NCBI GenBank assembly: GCA_023386955.1
Contig: JAEWIS010000055.1
Span: 180,203 to 244,202, forward strand
Length of the DNA stretch: 64,000 bases
Reading direction: 5' to 3'
Source: Bacillota bacterium
GTDB lineage: Bacteria; Bacillota; Bacilli; Paenibacillales; NBRC-103111
Positions within the stretch are counted from its first letter, which is position 1. Each line of letters starts with the position of its first letter. The notes below the pieces were generated by a model, which had not been told where the DNA came from, ran no database searches, and saw nothing but the letters and a program-made list of their open reading frames with translations. The position numbers were made by a program, and so were the translations under genes. Below, piece after piece: positions 27,046-34,816 of the stretch.

Positions 27046-27094
27046 AAAAAAGGTTGGACGAAAAAACATACTTTTTTCCATCCAACCTTTTTTT
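27046..27094. terminator. Terminator of the FAD-oxidoreductase gene
   Basis: A 13-bp stem (AAAAAAGGTTGGA at 27046-27058 pairing with the complementary run ending in seven Ts), with an inner A6/T6 pair. Strong on both strands; on the minus strand it lies 79 bp after the stop codon. Confidence 0.85.
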
Positions 27095-27172
27095 AGTTGG
27101 GGGCTTTGAGGACAGCCCCCGGTTCCAATGCTGCATTGGTCGGGTTTTTCATAGTAATTGTCCCTCCAAGGA

Positions 27173-28528
27173 TTAAGATTGGTCAGGCAGGTATGCCCCT
27201 GCCTCCTTGAGACGGCTTCTTAACACAGACACATCTACAGCGTGTACATCAGCGGCCGCCGTTGTGGCTGTCATAGCAGCGGCCAGACCGGCAGCCTCAC
27301 CAGTAGCCAGACATACCGGCATCACTCTAACGCTGCCCTGTACCGCTCGTTCACAGGAAATTGAACGGCCAGCGACCAGTACGTTTGCAAGCCCCTTGGG
27401 CGTCAGGCAGCCATAGGGTATGCCGTGGGACTCACCTGGTCCGTAACGAAAGCTGCGCTGCTTCTCCACCAGTTTCCCTTCCAGCAGGGCTTTGGCTTCT
27501 TCCTCTGTAAAGTGAATGTCGATGTAATAGTTGTTCCGGCATATTTCATCAGGAAAGCTTTGGCGGTTCAGATAATCCTCCAAGGTGAGCATATAGTCGC
27601 CCAGGATGCGGCGTGTTTCCCGGATGCCCATCAGTGCTCCAGTCGAGGCGACATAAGAATTGGCAAAAGCCCGGGGATGATGCTTAGCCAGGGCATCCCG
27701 GTATTGCTGGGCCATAGCTCTGCCTTGTACCATCGCCTTAGAGGTGTTCCACGGATCCGTATGATCCACCTCCCAGATATGTCCGGCATTAAAGCCCGTT
27801 GCCCGCGGAGCAACCAGATTATTGCACAGGTGGGCATCCGGGATTAGCGGATACTCGCCGGATTGGGCAATCTCGTAAATCGGGCTTTTCTTATTCTGGT
27901 TATGGAGATTCGGCCCATTCAGGTAAGCGTATTCATCAACGTTGCCCAGGATAAAGCAATGTGTGGCCGGCTGCAAGGAGCCTTGGGCATCGCCCTTGCT
28001 GTACTCGCCTCCCGCCCAAGCGGCCAAATCCGCATCTCCGGTGCAATCCACATATACCTTGGCCTGGAATGCGGTTAAGCCTGATTTGTTCGTGACAATA
28101 ATGCCGGTAACCCTACCGTCTTCATCAGTTTCCACCGCGCTCAGCATGGTATGGAACAGGACAGCGGCTCCATAGCCCGTTACCAGCTCATCATAAACCA
28201 CCTTCAGCTTCTCGGCGTCGATGGGCACCCAATCCACCATTTCCGGCTTCACATGGGGCATCTGGGATTTCAGAGTCTCCATGACACGCTGCCCCATCCC
28301 CTGGTAGATAAGCTTCTCCTTATCCGAGAAGGGACACCAGGCGGGAACAAGTCCGGAGGTTCCCATTCCCCCCAGGGCTCCTGTTCCTTCAATGAGCAAG
28401 GTTCTTGCTCCCTCCCGGGCAGCCGCGGCAGCTGCCGCACAGCCAGCCGGACCTCCACCCACGACGATGACCTCCCAAGAATCATCCAACGGAATAGACT
28501 TTGAAAATGCTGTGAATGGCTTCAACAT
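27173..28528 (-). CDS. FAD-dependent oxidoreductase (FAD_oxidored family)
   Basis: 451 residues from ATG 28528 (AGGAGG upstream). The dinucleotide-binding motif VVGGGPAGCAAAAAAAREG lies at about 22-40, followed by LIEGTGALGGMGTSGLV, the typical flavin contact of this family. VYVDCTGDADLAAWAG and the C-terminal VLVAGRSISCERAVQGS complete the FAD site. Family members oxidise or reduce varied substrates and some act on carbohydrates or acids; the specific reaction here is unknown. No signal peptide, so probably cytoplasmic. It is transcribed alone, with repeats at both ends and a strong terminator, which hints that the gene may have been moved as a unit. Confidence 0.88.
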   Translation of the reverse strand: MLKPFTAFSKSIPLDDSWEVIVVGGGPAGCAAAAAAAREGARTLLIEGTGALGGMGTSGLVPAWCPFSDKEKLIYQGMGQRVMETLKSQMPHVKPEMVDWVPIDAEKLKVVYDELVTGYGAAVLFHTMLSAVETDEDGRVTGIIVTNKSGLTAFQAKVYVDCTGDADLAAWAGGEYSKGDAQGSLQPATHCFILGNVDEYAYLNGPNLHNQNKKSPIYEIAQSGEYPLIPDAHLCNNLVAPRATGFNAGHIWEVDHTDPWNTSKAMVQGRAMAQQYRDALAKHHPRAFANSYVASTGALMGIRETRRILGDYMLTLEDYLNRQSFPDEICRNNYYIDIHFTEEEAKALLEGKLVEKQRSFRYGPGESHGIPYGCLTPKGLANVLVAGRSISCERAVQGSVRVMPVCLATGEAAGLAAAMTATTAAADVHAVDVSVLRSRLKEAGAYLPDQS

Positions 28529-28718
28529 GATTCCTCCTATCCATTATTATTGTTAGCTCTCCCCCAATTCTACAAGCAGACCGGAGGCTGCCATGTGTAG
28601 CGGAGTTGACCGGTTATGCTTCGATTTTTACTGAAAGCAGCGAGTCTGGGGGATGCATCTATTCTGCTGATTAAAGGTGATTTTGCTTTCAAAAGGGGTA
28701 AAGGTTGTTCTTCGTGCC

Positions 28719-28786
28719 TCTGCATTATAAGCTTTGCTCAAAAAGAAAGGAGTGGGGTGAGCCCACTCTTCAGGGATACAATTATA
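28719..28786 (+). repeat. 68-bp imperfect direct repeat, copy 2
   Basis: Partner of 26947-27014 with five mismatches; it keeps the GAGTGGG/CCCACTC hairpin and the AGGGATACAATT tail. Confidence 0.85.
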
Positions 28787-28843
28787 CGGTTATTATCCTC
28801 CGGGCATTGATGCCATAACCGGAGCCTGGAGGGAGAGACGCTC

Positions 28844-28976
28844 TAACGAATCCCAGCAACGCTATTTGTCTGACATTGCACCAAAATGCCCTTCAAAAAG
28901 ACGAATAACGTGGCAGAGATTCGTTAGATTTGGAATCGTGGCGTTGTTGGCAAAATAAAGTGTTACAGATTCGTTA
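28844..28976. repeat. 50-bp-spaced arm element, short variant (E4)
   Basis: Begins TAACGAATC (28844) and ends ATTCGTTA (28976). A second inverted arm ends at 28926, exactly 50 bp before the terminal one. Total 133 bp, which is one 50-bp unit shorter than the 183-bp copies at 49195 and 63271. Each arm continues with a CNCTAT-like segment. Confidence 0.75.
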
Positions 28977-28991
28977 GCCATTCGCGGCGGC

Positions 28992-29131
28992 CCTCTATCC
29001 TTTCTTCATTCATTTGACTAATTATTGAATCATGTTAAAATTCAACTTAATAAATTGACCAACCGAAGGGAGAACACAGCAATGAACTGGAGAGAAATTA
29101 CCACCCTGGAGGAATGGGAAGACATCCTAGC
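28992..29131 (+). repeat. Duplicated ytxJ leader and 5' end, source copy
   Basis: Promoter region, ribosome site and first 16 codons of ytxJ. The same segment, lacking about 22 bp of the leader and with a few substitutions, recurs at 31000-31115 in the same orientation. Confidence 0.85.
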
Positions 29132-29420
29132 GAAGTCCTCCGAACGCGGACAAGTGATCCTCAAACACAGCACAACCTGTCCGGTCAGCGCCAATGCGCT
29201 TCATGAATATGAGGACTATCTGAAGGGAGCCCCGAATCAGGAGGTGGACTTTACCCTGGTTAAGGTCATCGAATCCCGCCCCGTATCCAACAAAATTGCC
29301 GAGGATCTGAGTGTGAAACACGAGTCCCCGCAAATCATTTACGTGAAGGATAAAGCCAAATACTGGACCGCCTCCCACTGGTCTGTTACCAAGGCGCATA
29401 TGGCGGCTGTATTAGATTAA
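29082..29420 (+). CDS. ytxJ: Bacillithiol-system redox-active protein YtxJ
   Basis: 112 residues from ATG 29082 with GAAGGGAG upstream. The protein is thioredoxin-fold-like and carries the YtxJ signature ILKHSTTCPVSANAL, in which a single cysteine stands where thioredoxins have CxxC (residue about 33), and the cis-Pro-type segment KHESPQIIYV. YtxJ-like proteins are monothiol bacilliredoxins thought to remove bacillithiol from mixed disulfides in the cytoplasm of low-GC Gram-positives. A frameshift-free leader of about 90 bp precedes it. A truncated copy of its leader and first codons lies about 2 kb downstream. Confidence 0.93.
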   Translation: MNWREITTLEEWEDILAKSSERGQVILKHSTTCPVSANALHEYEDYLKGAPNQEVDFTLVKVIESRPVSNKIAEDLSVKHESPQIIYVKDKAKYWTASHWSVTKAHMAAVLD

Positions 29421-29477
29421 TAAAACTGCCAACTCCGGAGCCTGGAGTACCCCGCTTAAGGCTCCGGCAGGGCATGA

Positions 29478-29573
29478 TTACATGGGCTCACCTGCCGCCA
29501 TCTCGATCACCGCAGCCAATCACATTCCGGTATTCACACCAGTGATAAGCACAATCTTTCCTTTCATGGACAT
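29478..29573 (-). pseudogene. Remnant of the 5' end of an SDR gene
   Basis: Starting at ATG 29573 the minus strand encodes MSMKGKIVLITGVNTGM, a stop codon, then LAAVIEMAAG. This aligns with the start of the SDR at 17853 (MSMRGKYVLITGANSGM, then GLAATVEMARRG). The glycine codon of TGxxxGMG has become TGA and homology ends after about 28 codons. It is a decayed fragment, not a working gene. Confidence 0.8.
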
Positions 29574-29591
29574 CCCTCTCTCCCTTCTAAG

Positions 29592-29628
29592 AAAAAAAGC
29601 CAGCTCTCAGTCATAACTGGGCTGACTT
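29592..29628 (-). terminator. Terminator of the lipoprotein gene
   Basis: An 8-bp stem with one wobble pair (AAGCCAGC at 29597-29604 with GCTGACTT at 29621-29628) followed by seven Ts on the minus strand. Confidence 0.8.
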
Positions 29629-29643
29629 CCTTCGGCATCATAA

Positions 29644-30510
29644 CTACTTCGCGGCGGCGGCCTTCACCTTACCAAGCTCCATAGCCTGAGCCATAAAATC
29701 TTCCTTGCTTCCGGGCTGGAATCCATCTGCGCCATACACCGTGTAATCCAGCACCCGAGTGGGCAGCGCATTCTTATCGGAGTAAAACCCGGATTTCCAA
29801 TGCTTTTTGGAATACCCGCCACCGTCATGGTCCAGATCCTCTACCAGCCTGCCTTTAATCGTTTGTGTCATCCAATAATCGGCCCCGCTAGAACTATACT
29901 CCAGCCATTTCTCCCAGTCGAACTTTCCCTGCTCCCAATGAATAACCCGGACACCGTCGAACTCCAGCTCCGGATAGTATTTCTTCACCACCTCGTGCAT
30001 TTCTTGGGTCATCAGGTAATCGTCCTCCAGCTCCGCTTGGCTGTTGATGGATTTTCTCATCACACCCACAATGACAGGATCCAGATCGGTGAAGGTCATG
30101 ATCGTTACAGGGCCCACTACCCCCTCTGGCTGGAACTCCAGATAATCATTCAGCACATTGCCCGGTTTATGCTTCTTCAGAATATCAATGAGTTCGATCC
30201 GGGCCTTGTACATGGTTTCACTGAATTCGATATTTACTGTGCCATCATCTTGCATTGCCGCCTGCAGAGCGAAGCTGGGGTCCTTCTTATCCACGAAGGT
30301 CCCGATCATCTGACCGGTTTTCACCCCGTTCATTCGCCGTTCAGAGGCCCATACCTCCGCCGATACAATTTCCAGATACGGATATTTGCTCTCAATCGCG
30401 GAGATCATCTGCGCCTTCTCTGCCTCATAAGTCGGCTTCGGCTTGCCCAAGGAACAGCCGGAGAACAGTAACATCACAGACAGCCCCATCACAGCCATTC
30501 TTTTATTCAT
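29644..30510 (-). CDS. Lipoprotein of unknown function
   Basis: 288 residues from ATG 30510 (AAAGGAGAGG upstream). The N-terminus MNKRMAVMGLSVMLLFSGCS is a lipoprotein signal with the modified cysteine at 19. The mature part is charged and predicted to be outside the membrane, with segments such as YPYLEIVSAEVWASERRMNG and VVKKYYPELEFDGVRVIHWE. The two halves resemble each other in spacing of 'KYPYLE' and 'KYYPELEFDGV', suggesting a duplicated fold. No known catalytic motif is seen. The next gene upstream encodes a thioredoxin-like protein and may be in the same transcript. Function unknown. Confidence 0.8.
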   Translation of the reverse strand: MNKRMAVMGLSVMLLFSGCSLGKPKPTYEAEKAQMISAIESKYPYLEIVSAEVWASERRMNGVKTGQMIGTFVDKKDPSFALQAAMQDDGTVNIEFSETMYKARIELIDILKKHKPGNVLNDYLEFQPEGVVGPVTIMTFTDLDPVIVGVMRKSINSQAELEDDYLMTQEMHEVVKKYYPELEFDGVRVIHWEQGKFDWEKWLEYSSSGADYWMTQTIKGRLVEDLDHDGGGYSKKHWKSGFYSDKNALPTRVLDYTVYGADGFQPGSKEDFMAQAMELGKVKAAAAK

Positions 30511-30647
30511 GTTCCTCTCCTTTGGGGCTCCCCTTCGAATGGAATCATAACCAAACGAAGGAAACACCTGGGGATTTTTATTAAGAATATAAAATAGCGG
30601 AGCCTGTCCGTGCAACTTTTTTGAGGGCAAACGGGGATAATCGGTGC

Positions 30648-30989
30648 TTACCCCTCGGGGGCCATGACCTCATAAACCCGCTTGATCTGTTCATTTAAAA
30701 GGTCAAACCGGACGAACCGGTCCCATCTTGCATATTCCTTTTGTTCGATCATCATTAACATTGTGGGGACGGCAAAAACCGAAAAATGTCCAGCCACCGC
30801 TTCCACCTGATTGGCATTGATATGCCCCAATTGGATCTTCGGATAAGACCCTAAGAGCTCTCTTAGCTTGGGCAAAATAGCGTGGCATACCGTGCATTCC
30901 GGTCTGGATACGTACAGGAAGCTCATTTGATGCTCTTGCAGAAACGACTCCACCATATCCAGTGAAGATAAGGAATGGACCTCTTTCAT
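30648..30989 (-). CDS. Thioredoxin family protein with CTVC motif
   Basis: 113 residues from ATG 30989, where AGAGGTGG gives a good ribosome site; the in-frame ATG 27 bp upstream lies in duplicated DNA and was not used. A thioredoxin-like active site ECTVCHAILPKL lies at about residues 31-42, and VFAVPTML supplies the conserved cis-proline. There is no signal peptide, so it should act in the cytoplasm as a disulfide reductase or trans-acting redox protein. The gene starts beside a broken copy of the ytxJ leader, which suggests that a thioredoxin-ytxJ divergent pair once shared one promoter region. Confidence 0.85.
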   Translation of the reverse strand: MKEVHSLSSLDMVESFLQEHQMSFLYVSRPECTVCHAILPKLRELLGSYPKIQLGHINANQVEAVAGHFSVFAVPTMLMMIEQKEYARWDRFVRFDLLNEQIKRVYEVMAPEG

Positions 30990-30999
30990 ACCGCAGCCA

Positions 31000-31115
31000 C
31001 CTCTATCTTTCTTCATACATTTGACTAATTATTGAATCATGTTACAACCGAAGGGAGAACACGGCAATGAACTGGAGAGAAATTACCACCCTGGAGGAAT
31101 GGGAAGACACCTAGC
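31000..31115 (+). pseudogene. Truncated duplicate of the ytxJ leader and first codons
   Basis: Repeats 28992-29131 with a 22-bp deletion in the leader. ATG at 31067 opens a 15-codon frame MNWREITTLEEWEDT that ends at TAG 31112-31114; homology stops there. The ribosome site is intact, so a 15-residue peptide could be made, but it has no known function. Confidence 0.85.
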
Positions 31116-31287
31116 ATTTTCCTTCATTTCACGGCTCTTGTCAGGAGAATTTCCTATTTTAATGAAACTATCCTACACCTCCATACAAGCCAATATAAAA
31201 AAATCAGAACTTTTGGTTTTACCCCAGTTCCACAAATCGGGATTAACCATCTGCTTGGATGGTTAATCCCCTTCTAAGTCTAAGGCA

Positions 31288-31328
31288 ATAAAAACCCACC
31301 CTCGGCGATTGGCCTTGGGCGGGTTTTT
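31288..31328. terminator. Terminator of yidC
   Basis: AAAAACCC-A-CCC (31290-31301) pairs with GGG-C-GGGTTTTT (31317-31328); the T run on the minus strand suits the yidC transcript and the stem is symmetrical enough to work both ways. Confidence 0.8.
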
Positions 31329-31370
31329 ACTTTCCGGGCTTTCGGCCCAGATGCTCTGTTTTGTTTCGTT

Positions 31371-32180
31371 TTACGCTGCCTTGGGCTTCGTGTACAGCTT
31401 ATTCAGGACAACCGTTTGTACGGTAATGAATATACCGCCAACCGCCCAATATAACGGCAACGCGGCAGGCATTCCAAAAGAGAGCACCCCCATCATGATG
31501 GGAGACATAAGCCCGATAAGAGCCATTTGGTTCTTTTGTTCCTGCTGGTACTGGGTTGACAGAGATTGAGACACACGGAACTGCATGTAATATACGGCTG
31601 CGGCAATAAGCGGCAAAATCATATCCGTATGCCCCAGGCTAAACCACAGAAAATCATGAGCGGCAATCTCCGGGGTACGCCGGATGGCATAGTAGAATGC
31701 AAGGGTGACCGGCCATTGGAGAAGCATGGGCAAACACCCTATGTTTAAAGGATTAAATTGATGCTTCTGGTAAAGCTGCATCATCTCCGTTTGCTCCTGC
31801 TTTTTGGCATCCGTACTGGCGTCGTTCTTGTACTTCTCCTTCAGAGCCGTTAACTCCGGCTGGAGGACGGCCATCTTTTCTTTCATGGCCATTTGCTTCT
31901 TGGTTTGATTCATCATAAGCGGCAAAATCGCAAGTCTGATGATGAAGGTCATGAGAATAATCGATAATCCGTAGTTCCCCTGAAACACATTAGCGAAGAA
32001 TGTAATCAGGAGCGAAAATGGATAAATCAAATAGTGATTAAAGACTCCTGGCGAACCAGCATCAATCGGGTTGGTTGTAGATGCAGCCGAACATCCGCTG
32101 AGCACCAAAATCGACATAACCCCCACCAACATGACGAACATGGGCCTCGCCCATTTGTGAAGCAACAAATTCTTTTTCAC
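31371..32180 (-). CDS. yidC: Membrane protein insertase YidC/Oxa1 (SpoIIIJ/YqjG type)
   Basis: 269 residues from GTG 32180 (GGGAGG 6 bases before). A lipoprotein-type signal with lipobox LSGCS precedes five membrane segments; YGLSIILMTFIIRLAILPLM and NPLNIGCLPMLLQWPVTLAFYYAI are family hallmarks, and the conserved positive residue R86 or nearby within TFIIRL is present. YidC inserts membrane proteins with or without SecYEG. The gene is directly preceded by a MifM-like arrest peptide and a hairpin that covers its ribosome site, so it is likely the inducible second insertase (the YqjG/YidC2 role in B. subtilis), made when the main YidC is short. Confidence 0.95.
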   Translation of the reverse strand: MKKNLLLHKWARPMFVMLVGVMSILVLSGCSAASTTNPIDAGSPGVFNHYLIYPFSLLITFFANVFQGNYGLSIILMTFIIRLAILPLMMNQTKKQMAMKEKMAVLQPELTALKEKYKNDASTDAKKQEQTEMMQLYQKHQFNPLNIGCLPMLLQWPVTLAFYYAIRRTPEIAAHDFLWFSLGHTDMILPLIAAAVYYMQFRVSQSLSTQYQQEQKNQMALIGLMSPIMMGVLSFGMPAALPLYWAVGGIFITVQTVVLNKLYTKPKAA

Positions 32181-32183
32181 CGT

Positions 32184-32230
32184 GATCCTCCCTCAATTCA
32201 ATGTATGAAACATCAAAGTTGGGAAGGACC
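32184..32230 (-). promoter_or_regulatory. Hairpin masking the yidC ribosome-binding site
   Basis: In the transcript, GGTCCTTCCC (from 32230-32221, inside the last codons of the MifM-like frame) can pair with GGGAGGATC (32192-32184), the yidC Shine-Dalgarno region, with nine pairs and one bulge. A ribosome halted on the DEED codons (32245-32234) would cover the 5' arm and free the yidC site. Confidence 0.75.
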
Positions 32231-32485
32231 ATGATCCTCTTCATCAGGCGCATCTTTGCGTTGGGCAATCCGTACAATCCACCGTTGAATACGGTTGGGC
32301 TGCGACAAGCGGACAGCTATAACCAAGGACGTGTCTGCTGCAGCCATTTCGTGACCCCTGCGTATCTCCTGCAATGAAAGACAGGTGAAGGGAAGGAGCA
32401 CCATGGAAGAGATAAGAACAATGGAGAATGCCAAGGGAATCAAGTCCAATAATTGCTCCAGCCGGCTCACCTCCGATACGCCCAA
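32213..32485 (-). CDS. mifM: MifM-like translation-arrest sensor peptide upstream of yidC
   Basis: 90 residues if the TTG at 32485 is used; GTG and later TTG codons are alternatives, since no strong ribosome site marks one start. A single membrane helix spans about 12-38 (LLDLIPLAFSIVLISSMVLL). The C-terminus reads RIQRWIVRIAQRKDAPDEED, with R65, I66, W69, I70 and the acidic D81-D84. In B. subtilis MifM, as I recall it, the arrest motif is R69-I70-xx-W73-I74 followed by acidic residues at 85-89; the spacing here is identical. MifM stalls its own ribosome unless YidC inserts it, and the stall opens the mRNA hairpin that hides the downstream yidC ribosome site. The same hairpin is present here. 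Confidence 0.85.
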   Translation of the reverse strand: MGVSEVSRLEQLLDLIPLAFSIVLISSMVLLPFTCLSLQEIRRGHEMAAADTSLVIAVRLSQPNRIQRWIVRIAQRKDAPDEEDHGPSQL

Positions 32486-32530
32486 CGGGAAAATCTAATA
32501 TTGCTTATACGGTAGAAAAATAGGTGAGTT

Positions 32531-33442
32531 TCAATGTTTGATGAATTTGCTTGCAGCACAATTTCTTTTATAGGCTAAGGGCGTTACGTTCATCGATTTC
32601 CGGAATTTATCAATAAAATAGCTTGTACTATTAAACCCCACCTGATAAGCAACTTCGGTAACCGTAGAATCTGACTCCTGCAGAAGAAGCACGCTTTTCT
32701 GGATGCGGTAATCCATTACGTAATTCAGCGGTGTTGTCCGCAGCATCCGTTTGAAATAGCGGCAGCATTCGGAACGGCTCAATTGACCGGCTCTTGCAAT
32801 GTCATCCAGCAGCATTTTTTCAGCATAATGCAGGTGAACCCAATTCAACATTTGCTTCATCCGTTGGCTCTTTACGATTTCCGTCTGGTCATATTCCAGA
32901 TGAAATCCGTTAACCAGTAAGTTCTTCCACATGTTTGTCAGCTGCACGGTGAGATCCAACTCGTAGTAGGGTAATTTCTGTTGAATGGATTCATTAACAT
33001 TCAGCATGGCATCTATAATATTTTTTCCCCAAACCTCCTTGGCATCGATGAATATATAGGGTAGGTTGGTTGCCTGAAGATAAGGACTTACATACGTTGA
33101 ATAAAGCTCCTGGGACAAAAGGAAATGTGGAGATACATTCAAACACATGTAGATGCAGCCGGATTGATCCTTTTCCTCCGCCATGTGCAGGCAACCGCTA
33201 TTGATGAATAGTCCCTCCCCCTCGCGGACCTCCAGCCTTTCTTCATTCACCTGGAAGATGGCTTCCCCTTTTATAATCCGAACGAATTGAACCTCGTCAT
33301 GCCAATGAAGCGGGATATGTCCATGTACATTTTGGTTAATGGTGGTTTGGTAACATGCGATGGGCAGCGCAGTCGTACGATGCTCCGTTAGTTCCTTCAA
33401 GCTTTGGTCAACCTTGAAATTTCTTATCTGCAAATCCCCCAC
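32531..33442 (-). CDS. AraC family regulator with cupin domain
   Basis: 303 residues if GTG 33442 is the start (AAGGA about 7 bases upstream); a TTG at 33433 is the alternative. The cupin region includes HIPLHWHDEVQFVRIIKGEA and a metal/sugar-site-like INSGCLHMAEE. Two helix-turn-helix motifs end the protein (LDDIARAGQLSRSECCRYFK; VAYQVGFNSTSYFIDKFRKS). It is divergent from the EamA exporter gene at 33541 with 98 bp between them, so it is likely to regulate that gene. It ends 46 bp before the mifM-yidC unit in the same direction; whether the transcript continues into it is unclear. Confidence 0.88.
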   Translation of the reverse strand: MGDLQIRNFKVDQSLKELTEHRTTALPIACYQTTINQNVHGHIPLHWHDEVQFVRIIKGEAIFQVNEERLEVREGEGLFINSGCLHMAEEKDQSGCIYMCLNVSPHFLLSQELYSTYVSPYLQATNLPYIFIDAKEVWGKNIIDAMLNVNESIQQKLPYYELDLTVQLTNMWKNLLVNGFHLEYDQTEIVKSQRMKQMLNWVHLHYAEKMLLDDIARAGQLSRSECCRYFKRMLRTTPLNYVMDYRIQKSVLLLQESDSTVTEVAYQVGFNSTSYFIDKFRKSMNVTPLAYKRNCAASKFIKH

Positions 33443-33540
33443 CTCAATATCCTTATACTTTTCCCCTCGATATGAGTATAACTAAATCATTTATCCCCTT
33501 AATATTACACTATTATTATAATTAAGGTGGAGAAGAAGTG

Positions 33541-34443
33541 ATGGGTGGAGAACAAACCAGAAGAACAGGCTTCATTCTTGTGATATGCGGGGCAGTGTTT
33601 TGGGGAATTGGGGGCACTGTTGCCCAGAAGCTCTTTCAGCAATTCGCCATTGATGTCAATTGGCTGGTTACGACACGTTTGCTCATTGCGGGGCTTTTAC
33701 TTTTAACCGTTCAATTTTTTGCAAAGGACCGGACCCAAATATTCGATGTCTGGAAAAGAGGAAGCACCGCCAGCCGCCTGATGATCTTCGGATTGCTGGG
33801 TATGCTTGCGGTTCAATACACCTACATGGCATCCATTAAACACGGGAATGCTGCTGTGGCCACGTTATTGCAATACTTGGCGCCCGTTATGATCATCGTC
33901 TATTCAATCTTGCGCAAGCAAGCCTCTCTAACGCGAAGAGATTTGCTGACTGTTGCGCTTGCATTAGCCGGTTGTTTCTGCCTGTTAACCAACGGCTCCG
34001 TCTCCGGTTTATCCGTACCGGGTCCTGCCATTGTGTGGGGTGTTTTATCCGGGGTGGCCTTGGCGTTTTATACCTTATATGCGGTCCCTCTATTGAAGCA
34101 ATACGATTCGCTGGTCATTGTCGGCTGGGCGATGATAATCGGGGGTGTTTCATTAAGCTTCATCCACCCGCCTTGGCAGATCAACCTCGCTGCAATGACG
34201 CCGGAGGCCTATTGGTACTTGATATTCGTTATCCTCTTCGGCACCATGTTGGCCTTCTGGTTTTATATCGAAAGCCTGCAAAGCCTTTCCCCTAAGGAAT
34301 CAAGCCTGCTGGGCAGCTTAGAGCCGCTGGCAGCTGTTGGTACAACCGTCGTTTGGCTAAAAGAGCCCTTTGGACTTTTCCAATGGATGGGCGCGGCTTG
34401 TATTGTTGGGATGATTTTGTTGTTGGCGTTGAACAAGAAATAG
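33541..34443 (+). CDS. EamA/DMT family transporter
   Basis: 300 residues from ATG 33541 (AAGGTGGAG upstream; a GTG directly before it is possible). Ten hydrophobic helices in two EamA halves are visible ([40 protein letters not shown]). The second half ends with the usual [20 protein letters not shown]. The DMT superfamily exports or imports small metabolites such as amino acids or drugs. It is paired with the divergent AraC gene. A terminator hairpin follows the stop codon. Substrate unknown. Confidence 0.92.
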   Translation: MGGEQTRRTGFILVICGAVFWGIGGTVAQKLFQQFAIDVNWLVTTRLLIAGLLLLTVQFFAKDRTQIFDVWKRGSTASRLMIFGLLGMLAVQYTYMASIKHGNAAVATLLQYLAPVMIIVYSILRKQASLTRRDLLTVALALAGCFCLLTNGSVSGLSVPGPAIVWGVLSGVALAFYTLYAVPLLKQYDSLVIVGWAMIIGGVSLSFIHPPWQINLAAMTPEAYWYLIFVILFGTMLAFWFYIESLQSLSPKESSLLGSLEPLAAVGTTVVWLKEPFGLFQWMGAACIVGMILLLALNKK

Positions 34444-34455
34444 AACAAAAAATAG

Positions 34456-34490
34456 AGCCGCCCATTTCACTGGACGGCCCGTTTTTATTT
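34456..34490 (+). terminator. Terminator of the EamA gene
   Basis: GCCGCCCA pairs with TGGACGGC (one mismatch), followed by GTTTTTATTTT on the plus strand. Confidence 0.75.
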
Positions 34491-34550
34491 TGCTCCGGGA
34501 GCAATAAACTCCGAGCTTCTGCCGGAAATCAAACCGCCTGCCACAGTCAG

Positions 34551-34784
34551 CTACAGCCTCGTATGCCCAGGATGCGATAGCCTACCCACGATCAGCTTAT
34601 AATCAAAAGCGGTTTGGACAAGCTGCGCGTACCAGTCCTTTTGGGCTACGTCGGAGAACGGAGCAGATTGGTACGCATTCAGCCGGAGTCCGAGACCCAT
34701 CACCAGAATCGCAGCGAACTCAGCCCGTGTAATATCCCGTTCCGACTCGAAGCGATCCGTGCTTTCTTTCACTTTTTTCTTCAC
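34551..34784 (-). pseudogene. Fragment of an SLH-domain surface protein gene
   Basis: The frame contains RFESERDITRAEFAAILVMG and APFSDVAQKDWYAQLVQTAF, which match one SLH domain and the start of the next (compare the SLH domains of the protein at 21154-26868). It has no signal peptide, no proper upstream domain and stops soon after LIVGRLSHPG. This is a leftover of a larger gene. A short translated product is possible but would have no anchoring partner domains. Confidence 0.75.
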
Positions 34785-34816
34785 ATTTCTTCACATTTGC
34801 AAACCAAAGCGGTAAC

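Larger units (their letters stand above)
26869..27172. other. Gene-free gap with a 68-bp repeat and several hairpins
   Basis: Contains the leader of the SLH-protein gene, one copy of a 68-bp direct repeat (26947-27014), a strong terminator (27046-27094), a second hairpin GGGGGCT/AGCCCCC (about 27101-27120) and a small CCAATGC/GCATTGG palindrome (27125-27139). No protein-coding signal was seen. Confidence 0.7.
28529..29081. other. 553-bp gap: second 68-bp repeat, 133-bp arm element and ytxJ leader
   Basis: Holds the second 68-bp repeat (28719-28786), the 133-bp member of the arm-element family (28844-28976) and the ytxJ leader that is duplicated at 31000-31115. Short open frames here lack ribosome sites and protein-like composition, so no gene is called. 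Confidence 0.7.
30990..31370. other. Gap with broken ytxJ copy, a 13-bp hairpin and a terminator
   Basis: Besides the partial ytxJ duplicate (31000-31115), it holds a perfect 13-bp inverted repeat (31239-31251 with 31258-31270, loop 6, no T run) and the yidC terminator. The AT-rich stretch 31116-31238 shows nothing recognisable. Confidence 0.7.

Noticed and set aside
28616..28810. 64-codon plus-strand frame near the second 68-bp repeat
   Set aside because: No ribosome site and part of it lies in the repeat.
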